From: Flavobacterium sp. ov086
GTDB taxonomy: Bacteria > Bacteroidota > Bacteroidia > Flavobacteriales > Flavobacteriaceae
Length of the DNA: 64,000 nt
Assembly: GCF_900187965.1 (NCBI RefSeq)
Contig: NZ_FZNL01000002.1
Location: forward strand, 186,001-250,000
Direction of reading: 5' to 3'
Part shown: in pieces, positions 48,615 to 57,829 of the stretch
Position numbering within the stretch: position 1 is the stretch's first letter
Layout of the letters: each line of letters begins with the position of its first letter
Program-made: the position numbers and the translations under genes
The notes under the pieces: model-generated
The model's input: only the letters and a program-made list of their open reading frames with translations
The model's database searches: none
Told to the model about the DNA's origin: nothing

Positions 48615-49731
48615 AAACAATTCTTTTGTGCGAGAATTGAATAATAATAATTTAGATTTCAACGATTTGGACTTAGTTTTGGGTTTTGGTTCAAGAGATT
48701 TATTATCAGATGAGAAGGTTTTTGATCAGTTAAAAAATAAATTTCCAGATTCACAATTGATTTTGTGTTCTTCAGCTGGTGAGGTTTATGAAAATGAAGT
48801 TTTAGATAATACTATATCTCTCACTGGGATTAAATTTTCTTCAACTCTAATTAAAACTTACGAGGTTGATATAACTGCTTTTGAAAATAGTTTTCAGGCG
48901 GGGTCTTCTCTAATTGGTAAATTTGATCAGGAGAATTTAAAATTGGTTCTAATACTCTCAGATGGTGGCAAAGTAAACGGAAGTGAGTTAGTCAATGGAA
49001 TGAATGCGGTTAAAAAAGATGAAGTATTAATTGTGGGAGGGCTTGCTGGTGACGGCTCACGATTTGAAAAAACTGTTGTAGGATTGAATACAACTCCAAT
49101 ACAGGGAAAAATTATAGGTATTGGTTTTTATGGCGAAAAATTACTTGTATCTCACGGATCTTTAGGAGGATGGGAAAGTTTTGGATTAGAGCGAATAGTG
49201 ACCAAATCTGAAAGCAATGTTTTATACGAAATTGATGGAAAGAATGTATTGGATCTCTATAAAATTTATTTAGGAAAATATGCTGAAGAATTGCCGGGCT
49301 CTGCATTACTTTTTCCCTTGTCAATCAAGATTGACGGAGTTGACGAGCCAATTGTCAGAACCATTTTATCAATAGATGAAACGAATCAAACCATGACCTT
49401 TGCAGGCGATGTGCCAAAAGGCAGTAAGGTACGTTTTATGAAAGCCAATTTTGACAGATTAATAGATGCCGCAAGTGAGGCAGCATCCTCTTGTTTAGAA
49501 GTAAATAGTTTTAATCCAAAATTAGCTCTTCTAATTAGTTGTGTTGGACGAAAATTAATCCTGGGAACCAGAATAGACGAGGAAGTGGAAGCTGTTTCTT
49601 ATATTTTTGGTGATAAAACAATTCTTTCTGGTTTTTACTCCTACGGAGAGATCTCACCCTTGAAACCATTTGGCAATTGTATCCTTCACAACCAAACAAT
49701 GACTATTACCTGTATTAATGAAATCGATTAG
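48589..49731 (+). CDS. FIST-domain sensor protein
   Basis: Stand-alone FIST_N (about 1-190) plus FIST_C (about 215-365) protein. FIST domains are thought to sense small ligands and often partner with histidine kinases. Markers: ILCSSAGEVYENEV, IVGGLAGDGSRFEKT, IGIGFYGEKL, SCVGRKLILG and FYSYGEISP. Cytoplasmic: no leader or membrane segment. The start lies 26 bases inside the activator gene and its stop is 2 bases before the hybrid kinase start, so FIST is probably the input subunit of that kinase. Confidence 0.92.
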   Translation: MKVATVLFENNSFVRELNNNNLDFNDLDLVLGFGSRDLLSDEKVFDQLKNKFPDSQLILCSSAGEVYENEVLDNTISLTGIKFSSTLIKTYEVDITAFENSFQAGSSLIGKFDQENLKLVLILSDGGKVNGSELVNGMNAVKKDEVLIVGGLAGDGSRFEKTVVGLNTTPIQGKIIGIGFYGEKLLVSHGSLGGWESFGLERIVTKSESNVLYEIDGKNVLDLYKIYLGKYAEELPGSALLFPLSIKIDGVDEPIVRTILSIDETNQTMTFAGDVPKGSKVRFMKANFDRLIDAASEAASSCLEVNSFNPKLALLISCVGRKLILGTRIDEEVEAVSYIFGDKTILSGFYSYGEISPLKPFGNCILHNQTMTITCINEID

Positions 49732-49733
49732 TT

Positions 49734-52700
49734 ATGGATATTCATAAACTTTTGCAAAGACAAATTACTAAAAATGTACCTCTAAGTCTTCAGAATGATC
49801 CCTCATTTCAATCTTTTATAAAAACGGTTAATGACTCTTATTTATCCTTTGAAAGAGACAAGGATTTAATGGATCATTCATTTAAAGAGAGTGAAAAAGA
49901 ATATAATGAGGTAAACGAGAATTTAAAAAAAGAATATGAATTAAAACAACATTCTATTTTAAATCTCTATGAAAGTCTTACAGAGTTAGATCAAGGTTAT
50001 GGATCAATAAACGAAGAGGAAAAAAATGATCTTCTTTTTATTTCAAAATATGTAGGAGAACAAATAACTAAAAGAAAAGAAACTGAAAAAAAATTATTTG
50101 AAACCGTTCAATTCTTAAAGACATTATTAGGGAATTTACAATCGGGAATTTTAGTTGTAGACAATAACGATACTATTTTATTTGTTAATCAATATTTATG
50201 CGATATACGCAGTATCAATGCTTCTCCAGATGAAATGATTGGTAAAAAAACAAGTGAATACATAAACGAGGCCAAAGCATTGTTTAAAGATAGTTCTACT
50301 TATAAAAAGAGGATAAATGAAGTTTTATTAAAAAAAGAAATTGTACTTGGTGAAGTACTTGAAACGGTAGATAATCGTTTCTTTGAAAGAGATTATATTC
50401 CTATTTTTGTTGAAAATCAATGTATTGGACATCTTTGGAAATCCACAGATGTGACACAAAGAATTAAAAGTAAAAATCTGTTAAAACAAAGTGAAGAGCG
50501 TAATCGTATTATAATGAATTCTTCATTTAATGCTATTATTACGATTGATCTTAAAGGAAAAATAACTTTTTGGAATAACCAGGCCGAAATTATTTTTGGA
50601 TGGAGAAAGGAAGAGGTTTTGGGTAAAACATTAAATGATACTATAATTCCTCAACGACATAGTAAAGGACATCAGGAAGGGCTTGAATATTATGCAGCGA
50701 CGGGCATGGGTAGAGGGCCTGTTTTAAACAAGCAAATAGAGCTTCCGGCAGTAAATAATAAAGGACATGAATTTCCTGTAGAAATTTCAATTATACCCAT
50801 AGAACAAAATGGAGAAGTATTTTTTTGCTCCTTTATTCAGGATATTTCAGAGCGAAAAAAAGTTGAAACTAAATTAAAGTTTCAGGAAGAAAAGTATCGC
50901 AATATTATTGCCAACATGAATTTAGGTCTTATTGAAGTGGATAAGAATGAAGTAATTCAATATGCAAATCAAAGTTTTGCCAATATATCAGGATTTGAAA
51001 TTGATGAACTCATTGGCTCGAATCCTTCCAAGACGTTTGTACTTGGAAAAAATATCGAAAAGTTAAAAGCTAAGAATAAATTGCGTGAGCAGGGAATTTC
51101 TGATGTGTATCAAATGCCTGTTAAAAATAAAAGAGGGGAGTTAAGATGGTGGGCTATTGGTGGAGCACCCAATTATGATGATAAAGGTAATCTGGTTGGT
51201 TCTATTGGGATTCATCTGGATATTACAGAGCAGAAACTGATGGAGGAAGAACTGGAGAATGAGAAAATTAAAGCTCAGCAAGCTTCAAAAGCTAAAGAGA
51301 TATTTTTAGCCAATATGAGTCATGAAATACGTACGCCACTTAATGGTATAATTGGTTTCTTGCGCGAATTGGAAAGACAGCAACTTACTGATTTGCAAAA
51401 AAAATATGTTGAGAATAGTACCGTAGCTTCAAAACATTTACTATCAATCATTAATAATATCCTGGACATATCTAAAATTGAAGCAGGGGAAATGTCTCTT
51501 GAAGAAGAAGATTTTATTTTTAAAGATGTAATTAATAATGTAGTTGCAGTTCTTGAGCCCCTTGCCAAGAAAAAAGGGCTAAAGCTTATCTCGCAGATTT
51601 CACAAGATATTAGTACTGCTTTAAAAGGAGATTTTTTAAGATTAGAGCAAGTTTTATTTAATCTGGTTGGTAATTCTTTGAAGTTTACAAATAAAGGAAA
51701 AATATATCTGAAATGTGAAATTATAAAAGATACGAAAACCTTTCAGAGACTGCAAATTTCTGTAGTGGATACGGGAATTGGAATGGAGCAAGGTTTTGCA
51801 GATATCATCTTTAATAAATTTTCTCAGGAGGATAAAGCGATAACCAGAAAATTTGGAGGCACAGGCTTGGGAATGGCGATTACCCGGGAATTGATTCAAT
51901 TGATGAAAGGTGAGATTAAGGTTCAGAGCGAGAAAGATCTGGGTACTACAATTAGTTTTATATTAAACTTTGAAAAAGGAGATATCAATAATGTTAAAAA
52001 AATCCAACATGAGATTAATGTTGATATCTCAGGAATTACTGTTTTATTAGTAGAAGATAATATTATCAATAGAATGGTTGCAATTAATTCTCTTCATTAT
52101 TTTAATTGTCAGGTAACGGAAGCCACCAACGGTTTAGAGGCGATTGAAATTTTAAAAAACAAGAAATTTGATATTATCCTGATGGATGTCCAAATGCCTG
52201 AAATGGGTGGTATTGAGGCCACTATAAAAATACGGGAAGAATTGCAACTACAAACACCTATAATTGCCCTTACAGCCAATGCTTTTAAAAGTGAAGTTGA
52301 AAAATGTAAAAATGCCGGTATGGATGATTATATTACCAAACCTTTTGAAGAGTTTGATTTGGTAGAAACCATTTCAAGATTTACCAATAAAGAATTTAGT
52401 AATATAGATAAACCTGTTGTTGAGAGCAATGAGAAACTCTACGATTTAGAAGTTTTGCAAAAAATTAGTAGAGGGAATCCAGAATTTGTATCCAAAATGA
52501 TTATAATTTTTATCGATCAAATACAGGAAATACTTCCAAAGGCAGAAGCCGCAATATATTCAGGTAACTTTTTATTGGTGAATCAACTTATTCATAAGAT
52601 CAAGCCAAGTATCGAAAGTATGGGAATAGCAGGTATTAAAGATGAGATTAATACTCTGGAAAAAATTACAAAAGCACAGCCTGTAAAAGAAAAAGTCGCC

Positions 52701-52772
52701 CATTTATTTTTTCAAATAAAACAAACCTTGCTTATAGTTGTAGACCAGTTGCAGAAAGAAATTTTAGATTGA
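49734..52772 (+). CDS. Hybrid histidine kinase: PAS x3, HisKA, HATPase, receiver, Hpt
   Basis: 1012-residue cytoplasmic hybrid kinase with a full internal phosphorelay. An N-terminal coiled-coil region (about 30-120) leads to three PAS domains (about 120-235, 250-370, 375-500). HisKA carries His530 (SHEIRTPLN), followed by HATPase N and G boxes (NSLKFTNKG, DTGIGM, GTGLGM), receiver Asp818 (LMDVQMPEM) and an Hpt domain with His954 (QLIHKIK). No membrane segments, so input must come from inside the cell, presumably through the FIST protein upstream. The likely output is Asp54 of the sigma-54 activator at 47232. Confidence 0.93.
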   Translation: MDIHKLLQRQITKNVPLSLQNDPSFQSFIKTVNDSYLSFERDKDLMDHSFKESEKEYNEVNENLKKEYELKQHSILNLYESLTELDQGYGSINEEEKNDLLFISKYVGEQITKRKETEKKLFETVQFLKTLLGNLQSGILVVDNNDTILFVNQYLCDIRSINASPDEMIGKKTSEYINEAKALFKDSSTYKKRINEVLLKKEIVLGEVLETVDNRFFERDYIPIFVENQCIGHLWKSTDVTQRIKSKNLLKQSEERNRIIMNSSFNAIITIDLKGKITFWNNQAEIIFGWRKEEVLGKTLNDTIIPQRHSKGHQEGLEYYAATGMGRGPVLNKQIELPAVNNKGHEFPVEISIIPIEQNGEVFFCSFIQDISERKKVETKLKFQEEKYRNIIANMNLGLIEVDKNEVIQYANQSFANISGFEIDELIGSNPSKTFVLGKNIEKLKAKNKLREQGISDVYQMPVKNKRGELRWWAIGGAPNYDDKGNLVGSIGIHLDITEQKLMEEELENEKIKAQQASKAKEIFLANMSHEIRTPLNGIIGFLRELERQQLTDLQKKYVENSTVASKHLLSIINNILDISKIEAGEMSLEEEDFIFKDVINNVVAVLEPLAKKKGLKLISQISQDISTALKGDFLRLEQVLFNLVGNSLKFTNKGKIYLKCEIIKDTKTFQRLQISVVDTGIGMEQGFADIIFNKFSQEDKAITRKFGGTGLGMAITRELIQLMKGEIKVQSEKDLGTTISFILNFEKGDINNVKKIQHEINVDISGITVLLVEDNIINRMVAINSLHYFNCQVTEATNGLEAIEILKNKKFDIILMDVQMPEMGGIEATIKIREELQLQTPIIALTANAFKSEVEKCKNAGMDDYITKPFEEFDLVETISRFTNKEFSNIDKPVVESNEKLYDLEVLQKISRGNPEFVSKMIIIFIDQIQEILPKAEAAIYSGNFLLVNQLIHKIKPSIESMGIAGIKDEINTLEKITKAQPVKEKVAHLFFQIKQTLLIVVDQLQKEILD

Positions 52773-52812
52773 TTTTCCAAAAATTGGAAAATTTTCTGTT
52801 TTTTGGAAAATC
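52771..52812. terminator. Overlapping alternative stem-loops after the hybrid kinase
   Basis: GATTTTCCAAAAA (52771-52783) can pair with TTTTTGGAAAATC (52800-52812), 13 bp, or its 3' part can pair with the nearer TGGAAAAT (52785-52792) as a shorter hairpin. The two folds exclude each other. The stem begins inside the kinase stop codon. Probable terminator or attenuator before the lone receiver gene. Confidence 0.55.
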
Positions 52813-52907
52813 ATATTTAGATATAAAAATGTAAATTGTTTATTTGTAAGTGTTTATGTTTTTGGCTTGACTATGGATTACCTGTTATCAGATATAAATA
52901 GGATAAT

Positions 52908-53342
52908 ATGGATAATCAACCACAATTTAAATTTTTCATAGTCGATGAGGATGTTTTTAGTGCTAATATGTACAAACAATACCTCATGAACATGAGTTTT
53001 ACGGATATTACCTATTATACAAATACCAAAGATTGTATTGATAATTTACATCAAAATCCGGATATCATTTTACTGTATCATAACCTGGGGGATATTAATG
53101 GATTTAAAGTGCTTAAAAAAATTAAGGAATATAATTCTGGTATATACGTGATTATAATCTCCGGAGAAGAAAATACTAAAACTACAGTTGACGCTTTAAG
53201 GTTTGGCGCTTTTGATTATGTAATAAAAGGAAATGATATTTACGAAAAAATGAATTTAATTATAAAAAAAATCATTACTGTTAAAGAGCAATTAAAGGCA
53301 ATTTATCCGGGATTTATTAAACGTTTACTCTCGATTTTTTAA
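52908..53342 (+). CDS. Degenerate single receiver domain (no phospho-aspartate)
   Basis: 144-residue stand-alone receiver-like protein. The acidic cluster (VDED, Asp13-Glu14-Asp15), the Ser of the signalling switch (IISGEE) and the conserved Lys (VIKGND) remain, but the phosphorylation site is Tyr57 (ILLYHNLGDINGF) where the activator at 47232 has Asp54 (ICLDFGLPDITGD). The two receivers are otherwise similar over their length, so this is probably a diverged copy. It cannot be phosphorylated in the usual way and may act by binding its partners. Alternatively it may be on its way to loss, although the frame is intact. Confidence 0.88.
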   Translation: MDNQPQFKFFIVDEDVFSANMYKQYLMNMSFTDITYYTNTKDCIDNLHQNPDIILLYHNLGDINGFKVLKKIKEYNSGIYVIIISGEENTKTTVDALRFGAFDYVIKGNDIYEKMNLIIKKIITVKEQLKAIYPGFIKRLLSIF

Positions 53343-53381
53343 TACGACTTAAAGTGTCATTTTTTCAAACTATTAATCCAT

Positions 53382-53450
53382 TAATCATAATGCAGCCTTA
53401 GATTTTGTTTGGATGATTTAAACCGTTTTATAGACAAAGAATTGTGAGGT
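53382..53450 (+). pseudogene. Repeated 3' end of the Nudix-like gene
   Basis: Matches 46732-46799 at about 61 of 68 positions, with one deleted T that breaks the frame. After the deletion it still reads DDLNRFIDKEL-stop against DDLNRSMEKEL-stop in the intact gene. With that gene it brackets the signalling block as a direct repeat. Confidence 0.85.
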
Positions 53451-53559
53451 TATATTGATTCGATAATTAAGGATTTATACATTTTTAATTATTGGACTAT
53501 TTTTTTAAAATCTGGTTCATTATTTTTACAAACTCAACACAGGAAAAAGAATTAACCAA

Positions 53560-54435
53560 ATGAAAGTAGTCCCACAATTATTATATAAACATAAAAATGT
53601 TCGAAAAATAATGGTTGACGGACTATCATGTATTGTTCATAAAACAGTTGATACAATAGATGTTAATACAGATCATTTTCTCGCTTCTCATGTTTTGTCC
53701 GTTGTACTTAAAGGTGAACTAAAGCTGGAAACATACTATGAAGGAAACAGGTATTTTGTAGCAAAAAATCAATTAGTATTTATTCCAAAAGGAAGGTATA
53801 TGATTTCAGATATTATACCGAAAAATGGTGAATTTGAAGCTGTATTTTTTTTCTTTGAAGCAGAGCTCTTAAATGAATTTTTACTAATTATAAAAAAGCA
53901 AACAGAGTTGGTAGTAACGCAAGATCTTAATTTAGTACTTAAGTATACAGATAAAATTAGGGTATTTACTGATAGCATTCTGAATTTATATACGGAAACA
54001 GTCAGTAAAGAGGTTACTAAAATTAAACTTTTAGAACTGCTTTATCTTATATACAACTCTGAACAGGAAAAAGAATTTTTACAAATACTTTATTCATTAA
54101 ATAATAGGAAGAAAAGAAATATTGAGGGATTAATGCTGGAAAATTTTGATAAATCATTATCGATAGAAGATTATGCATACTTAACAGGCAGAAGCGTTTC
54201 CTCTTTCAAAAGAGATTTTCAACGTCAGTTTAATACATCTCCAGGGAAATGGCTCATAAAAAAAAGGCTTGAAAAAGCAGAACATCTTTTATCTTCTACT
54301 GATCAGCCAATTCAGCAGATTTCTTTTGAAGTTGGCTACGAAAATGTATCTCATTTTGTTAGTATTTTTGGCAGACATTATGGTTTGACCCCAAAACAAT
54401 TTCTTATTAAACACAGAATAAGTAAAACAATTTAA
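53560..54435 (+). CDS. AraC-family transcription regulator
   Basis: 291 residues: an N-terminal cupin-like region (about 20-130) with HFLASHVLSVVLKGE and NQLVFIPKGRYMIS, then a C-terminal AraC DNA-binding domain with two helix-turn-helix units (SIEDYAYLTGRSVSSFKRDF; ISFEVGYENVSHFVSIFGRH). The ExsA-like N-terminal type often binds a small effector. It stands 90 bases before the SRPBCC gene, which it may control. Whether it also controls the PUL cannot be told from the sequence. Confidence 0.92.
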   Translation: MKVVPQLLYKHKNVRKIMVDGLSCIVHKTVDTIDVNTDHFLASHVLSVVLKGELKLETYYEGNRYFVAKNQLVFIPKGRYMISDIIPKNGEFEAVFFFFEAELLNEFLLIIKKQTELVVTQDLNLVLKYTDKIRVFTDSILNLYTETVSKEVTKIKLLELLYLIYNSEQEKEFLQILYSLNNRKKRNIEGLMLENFDKSLSIEDYAYLTGRSVSSFKRDFQRQFNTSPGKWLIKKRLEKAEHLLSSTDQPIQQISFEVGYENVSHFVSIFGRHYGLTPKQFLIKHRISKTI

Positions 54436-54525
54436 CTTTTGAACTAAAAACGATAGAATTGACTTTAACTAATATTTTGCTTTTTTAGGAGCAATTATTT
54501 TTGCTTAAATTTTAAAATATAAAAA

Positions 54526-54948
54526 ATGAGCAAGGAAAAAGAAAGTGTTAAATCGGAAGGAAATGTTAATCTGGATGGTTCAATCGTTTGGCGAAAATTA
54601 ATTGGTTTTGGCGGTACCGAAAAATTTGTACCCGAACTCATTGAAAAAGTCATAGTAGAAGGTAATGGTATTGGTTCAATACGAAAAGTTTATATTAAAG
54701 GTGGGGGCGAAATAATTGAAAAGCTGACATTAGTTAATTTTGATAAAATGGAAATGAGATTTAGTATTATTTCTACACCAATGCCCATTGAAAATTATGA
54801 AGGAATCTTAATAGTAACCAACATAGATAGCGGTAAATGTTCTGTTTTATTTGAATCCGTATATGAAGTGTTTTCAGAACAAAAAGTTGAAATGAATAGT
54901 GTTATTAAAAATTTTCAAACCGTTTTTCTATCAAATTTAGATAAATAA
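54526..54948 (+). CDS. SRPBCC (Bet v1-like) superfamily small protein
   Basis: 140-residue cytoplasmic protein with the pattern of polyketide-cyclase / Bet v1-like folds: IVWRKLIGFGGTEKFVPELI, VEGNGIGSIRKVYIKGGGEIIEKL, a long strand region (MRFSIISTPMPIENYEGILIV type) and a C-terminal helix. Such proteins bind hydrophobic ligands in an internal cavity. The AraC gene just before suggests induction by some small molecule. Ligand unknown. Confidence 0.7.
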   Translation: MSKEKESVKSEGNVNLDGSIVWRKLIGFGGTEKFVPELIEKVIVEGNGIGSIRKVYIKGGGEIIEKLTLVNFDKMEMRFSIISTPMPIENYEGILIVTNIDSGKCSVLFESVYEVFSEQKVEMNSVIKNFQTVFLSNLDK

Positions 54949-54995
54949 AATATCTTACTAACTTCAATTATACACCGTCCCGTACAATTTGTTTC

Positions 54996-55022
54996 AATTA
55001 CGTCCGCAATGCGGACGTAATT
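54996..55022. terminator. 12-bp perfect stem-loop between converging genes
   Basis: AATTACGTCCGC (54996-55007) and GCGGACGTAATT (55011-55022) around AAT. It lies between the SRPBCC gene (+) and the beta-propeller gene (-) and would serve as a two-way terminator. Confidence 0.8.
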
Positions 55023-55168
55023 TAAAATGTCTCTTTTGTTGTCAATTGCTGTCTTAAATAAATTGGATTAAATGTTTTTTATCACTTCGTAAAGTTGCAT
55101 CATGATGCTCTTGTTTTTGTTTATGTTGTATGAAAATTTTCAGTACACCATCATAAATGAGTAGTATA

Positions 55169-56005
55169 TTATTTAGTCAATTGATATCCAATTACTGTTT
55201 TATCTAAAGTTGGTACTATCAATAAGTTTTCGTTTACAATATACTCAATGTCGGCAGTAATGATTTTTTCTTTACCCAAATCAATAATTAGTGTTTTACT
55301 CCCGTTTGAATCGATATGAAACAGTTGTCCTTGCCAGGCCCCGGACACTATATATCCGTTTTCACCATCACTAACAATACCATCTAAATTATCAATCCCA
55401 TTAAAAATTTCTTGAGACTTTTTAGTCAATTTGTTTATAGCAAAAGCAGTTTGATTTTTCATATTCAGCACTAAGACATCATTTTTTGTGCACAATAATC
55501 CATTTGGTTTAGAAAGAAAATCAGATTCAAGCCATACTTTTATTTTTTCATTTGATATTTTGTAAATCTTATTATCAAAACAGTCAGAAACGTAAATATC
55601 TCCGTTTGTATCGGATGCTATATCATTAAAGAATTTGGCAGAATCAACTTTATATATTTTTTCTATTTTAGCCGTATTGGTATTAATCTGAATCACTCTG
55701 TTAATGTCTGCGACGTATAATTTGTTTTTATATAAACCCATACCTTGTGGATTATCTAAGCCGTCGATCCATTTCAACATCTCTATTTCTCCATTTGTTT
55801 TAATTCTTGAAATAAATCCATTTCCATCTTTGGCAAGGTATTCACCATTTATATTAGAGATATAAATAATCTTTTTTGAAGAATCATAAAGTGCCGATTC
55901 CGGTTTAAAAAACAGGGAATCAGATTCCCATACTTTTGTGATTTTTTGGCTAAAAACGATAACAGGAATTAATCCAACAAATAACAAGAGACTTATTTTT
56001 TTCAT
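55169..56005 (-). CDS. SMP-30/NHL-type periplasmic beta-propeller protein
   Basis: 278 residues with leader MKKISLLLFV...IVFSQ. Six-fold repeats such as NPQGMGLYKNKLYVADINR, FNDIASDTNGDIYVSDCFDNKIYKI and LDGIVSDGENGYIVSG indicate an SMP-30 / gluconolactonase-like or NHL propeller. Metal-ligand residues of true lactonases cannot be confirmed, so binding or lactonase roles are both possible. Minus strand, ending toward the PUL side; unrelated to the PUL operon. Confidence 0.78.
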   Translation of the reverse strand: MKKISLLLFVGLIPVIVFSQKITKVWESDSLFFKPESALYDSSKKIIYISNINGEYLAKDGNGFISRIKTNGEIEMLKWIDGLDNPQGMGLYKNKLYVADINRVIQINTNTAKIEKIYKVDSAKFFNDIASDTNGDIYVSDCFDNKIYKISNEKIKVWLESDFLSKPNGLLCTKNDVLVLNMKNQTAFAINKLTKKSQEIFNGIDNLDGIVSDGENGYIVSGAWQGQLFHIDSNGSKTLIIDLGKEKIITADIEYIVNENLLIVPTLDKTVIGYQLTK

Positions 56006-56101
56006 TATTCAATATTTAAATGGTTACACTATATTTTGTGATTACCGTTTGTTGTAGAAATTAAATCTTGCTCCTTTGATGCGAGGGTCTTAATTAAATA
56101 A

Positions 56102-56857
56102 TTAATTCCCCATTCTAAAATCCGTAACACTTTTTTGATCCAGACTAATTTCTTCAAAAATACTTTGGGTTCCTTTATCTACAGGACATTGTGTACTAAT
56201 TCCCATCCAGATGGTTGTAGGATAGTTGTTTTTATACAAACGAACCATCTGCCAGTTTTTTTTATCCAAAGAATAGTAACTCGCTACAGTACGGGTATCA
56301 GATGATATTTTCATATATATCGTTGGACTTTTGACAACATCATGATTGTTATCATCAGAAGTACCAATTGTACGAACAGTTACAACACGATGATTGCCAC
56401 GCTCATCTTGCTCAAAACAGAATTTCTGATAGAAATTATCATTGACATAAATATATAAAACACCGGCATTGTATAATCCTTTCTCTGTGAATTCAGGCGT
56501 TACTTTAGAGATTAAAGTAAAAGGTTTTGTATTATCGACTTTCGACAGCAGAATAGGAGCATTATTATTGGATAATTCCCCATTGGGATCAGAAAAATAA
56601 TCTTTCTTTTCGCCAGCACGAAATACTACTTTACCATTAGAATCTACTTTTGCAAGCGTATCAGCACCATTAACTGATTTAGTAAAATGAATATTAAGAA
56701 GTTTAATATCACAAGGACTGCCATTTACAAAAGCAGAGTTTGTTTTTGTATTGTTTTTTGAAGTTACAGCAGCTGCTTCTTTTTGATTATTGTTCCCGCA
56801 ACTTGTTAACAAAGTTAATCCCGATAAAATGTACAAACCATAAATTTTTGATTTCAT
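56102..56857 (-). CDS. DUF1349-like concanavalin-fold lipoprotein
   Basis: 251 residues with a lipoprotein signal (LLTSC, Cys20) and a low-complexity NNNQKEAAAVTSKNN linker. The mature part (about 50-250) resembles DUF1349, a jelly-roll related to concanavalins: DYFSDPNGE, LISKVTPEF, AGVLYIYVND, MKISSDTRTVASYYSLDKKNW and WMGISTQCP. Probably binds a sugar or a similar ligand outside the inner membrane. It is next to the propeller gene on the same strand (96-base gap), so these two may be cotranscribed. Confidence 0.75.
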   Translation of the reverse strand: MKSKIYGLYILSGLTLLTSCGNNNQKEAAAVTSKNNTKTNSAFVNGSPCDIKLLNIHFTKSVNGADTLAKVDSNGKVVFRAGEKKDYFSDPNGELSNNNAPILLSKVDNTKPFTLISKVTPEFTEKGLYNAGVLYIYVNDNFYQKFCFEQDERGNHRVVTVRTIGTSDDNNHDVVKSPTIYMKISSDTRTVASYYSLDKKNWQMVRLYKNNYPTTIWMGISTQCPVDKGTQSIFEEISLDQKSVTDFRMGN

Positions 56858-56958
56858 AAAATGTTTTTTTAATAGAAAAATTATATTTTAGTTAATCAAA
56901 AATACCACTGCTTGCTAAAAGCTGCAATACGTAAAATTAACCATTTTAAGTTCCATTT

Positions 56959-57732
56959 ATGTCAAATATATCCGTTGAGAATCAATTATCAGCTACTTTA
57001 TTAGAACAAGCATTTTCGATAGAAGAATGCAATGATATAGAAACATTCAAACAATTAGTAGCAGGTTATGTGAGCCTTGATCAGTGTGTGGCAGTATTGT
57101 CTGATTTCCAGGCAGATTGTAGTTATATTTATGCCGGTAATTTCGGGAAAGTATTTGGATTACCTTCTGAAAACTCCGTTATTGATTCTGCTTTTGAAGA
57201 GTGTATCTTTACCAAAATTCATCCGGATGATTTAATTGAACGTCATATATTAGAATTAAATTATTTTCAATACCTCAAAAGTCTGCCTTATCAGGACAGT
57301 CATAAATACAGTACATCAAGCAGGATACGAACTAAAAATACAATCGAGAACTGTGCTTATATCAACCACAGGACAATTTACTTAAAAAGTTTCAGCAACG
57401 GGAGTGTCTGGTTAGCCTTATGTCTTTATGCACCTTCAGCAGACATTCATCCCCGCTTGGGAATTGACGGTAAAATAGTGAATATTGAAACCGGTGAGGT
57501 TATTGCGATCGAAAAATACAAGCATTACCAGCAAACATTACTATCTAAAAGAGAACTGGAAATCCTGACGCATGTCGCTAAAGGAAGTAATAGTTTGCAA
57601 ATTGCAACACAGCTCAATATTTCAGTTTATACTGTTCGTCGCCACAGGCAAAATATAATAGAGAAAATGAAAGTAGCCAATACCACCGAAGCTGTAAAAA
57701 CGGCAATGATTATGGGAATTATTTCTATTTAA
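56959..57732 (+). CDS. PAS-like / LuxR-type DNA-binding regulator
   Basis: 257 residues. The N-terminal half (about 45-180) looks like a PAS-type sensor fold (FQADCSYIYAGNFGKVFGL, IHPDDLIERH), and the C-terminus (about 193-255) is a GerE/LuxR helix-turn-helix: LSKRELEILTHVAKG, SLQIATQLNISVYTVRRHRQNI. No receiver or membrane segment. It reads away from the DUF1349-like gene with a 101-base gap between starts, so it may control it. Target and ligand unknown. Confidence 0.85.
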   Translation: MSNISVENQLSATLLEQAFSIEECNDIETFKQLVAGYVSLDQCVAVLSDFQADCSYIYAGNFGKVFGLPSENSVIDSAFEECIFTKIHPDDLIERHILELNYFQYLKSLPYQDSHKYSTSSRIRTKNTIENCAYINHRTIYLKSFSNGSVWLALCLYAPSADIHPRLGIDGKIVNIETGEVIAIEKYKHYQQTLLSKRELEILTHVAKGSNSLQIATQLNISVYTVRRHRQNIIEKMKVANTTEAVKTAMIMGIISI

Positions 57733-57829
57733 GGAAAACTATTTTTAATGGAGATTGATTCGGATACATCCGATGCTTTTGGCTTGGCTTGCTTTTATAA
57801 CCATCGCCTACTGATTTAAAAAGACAAAT

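Noticed and set aside
57760..57775. Terminator at TCGGATACATCCGA between the LuxR-type and ECF sigma genes
   Set aside because: Stem is only about five base pairs with a short loop; too weak to call.
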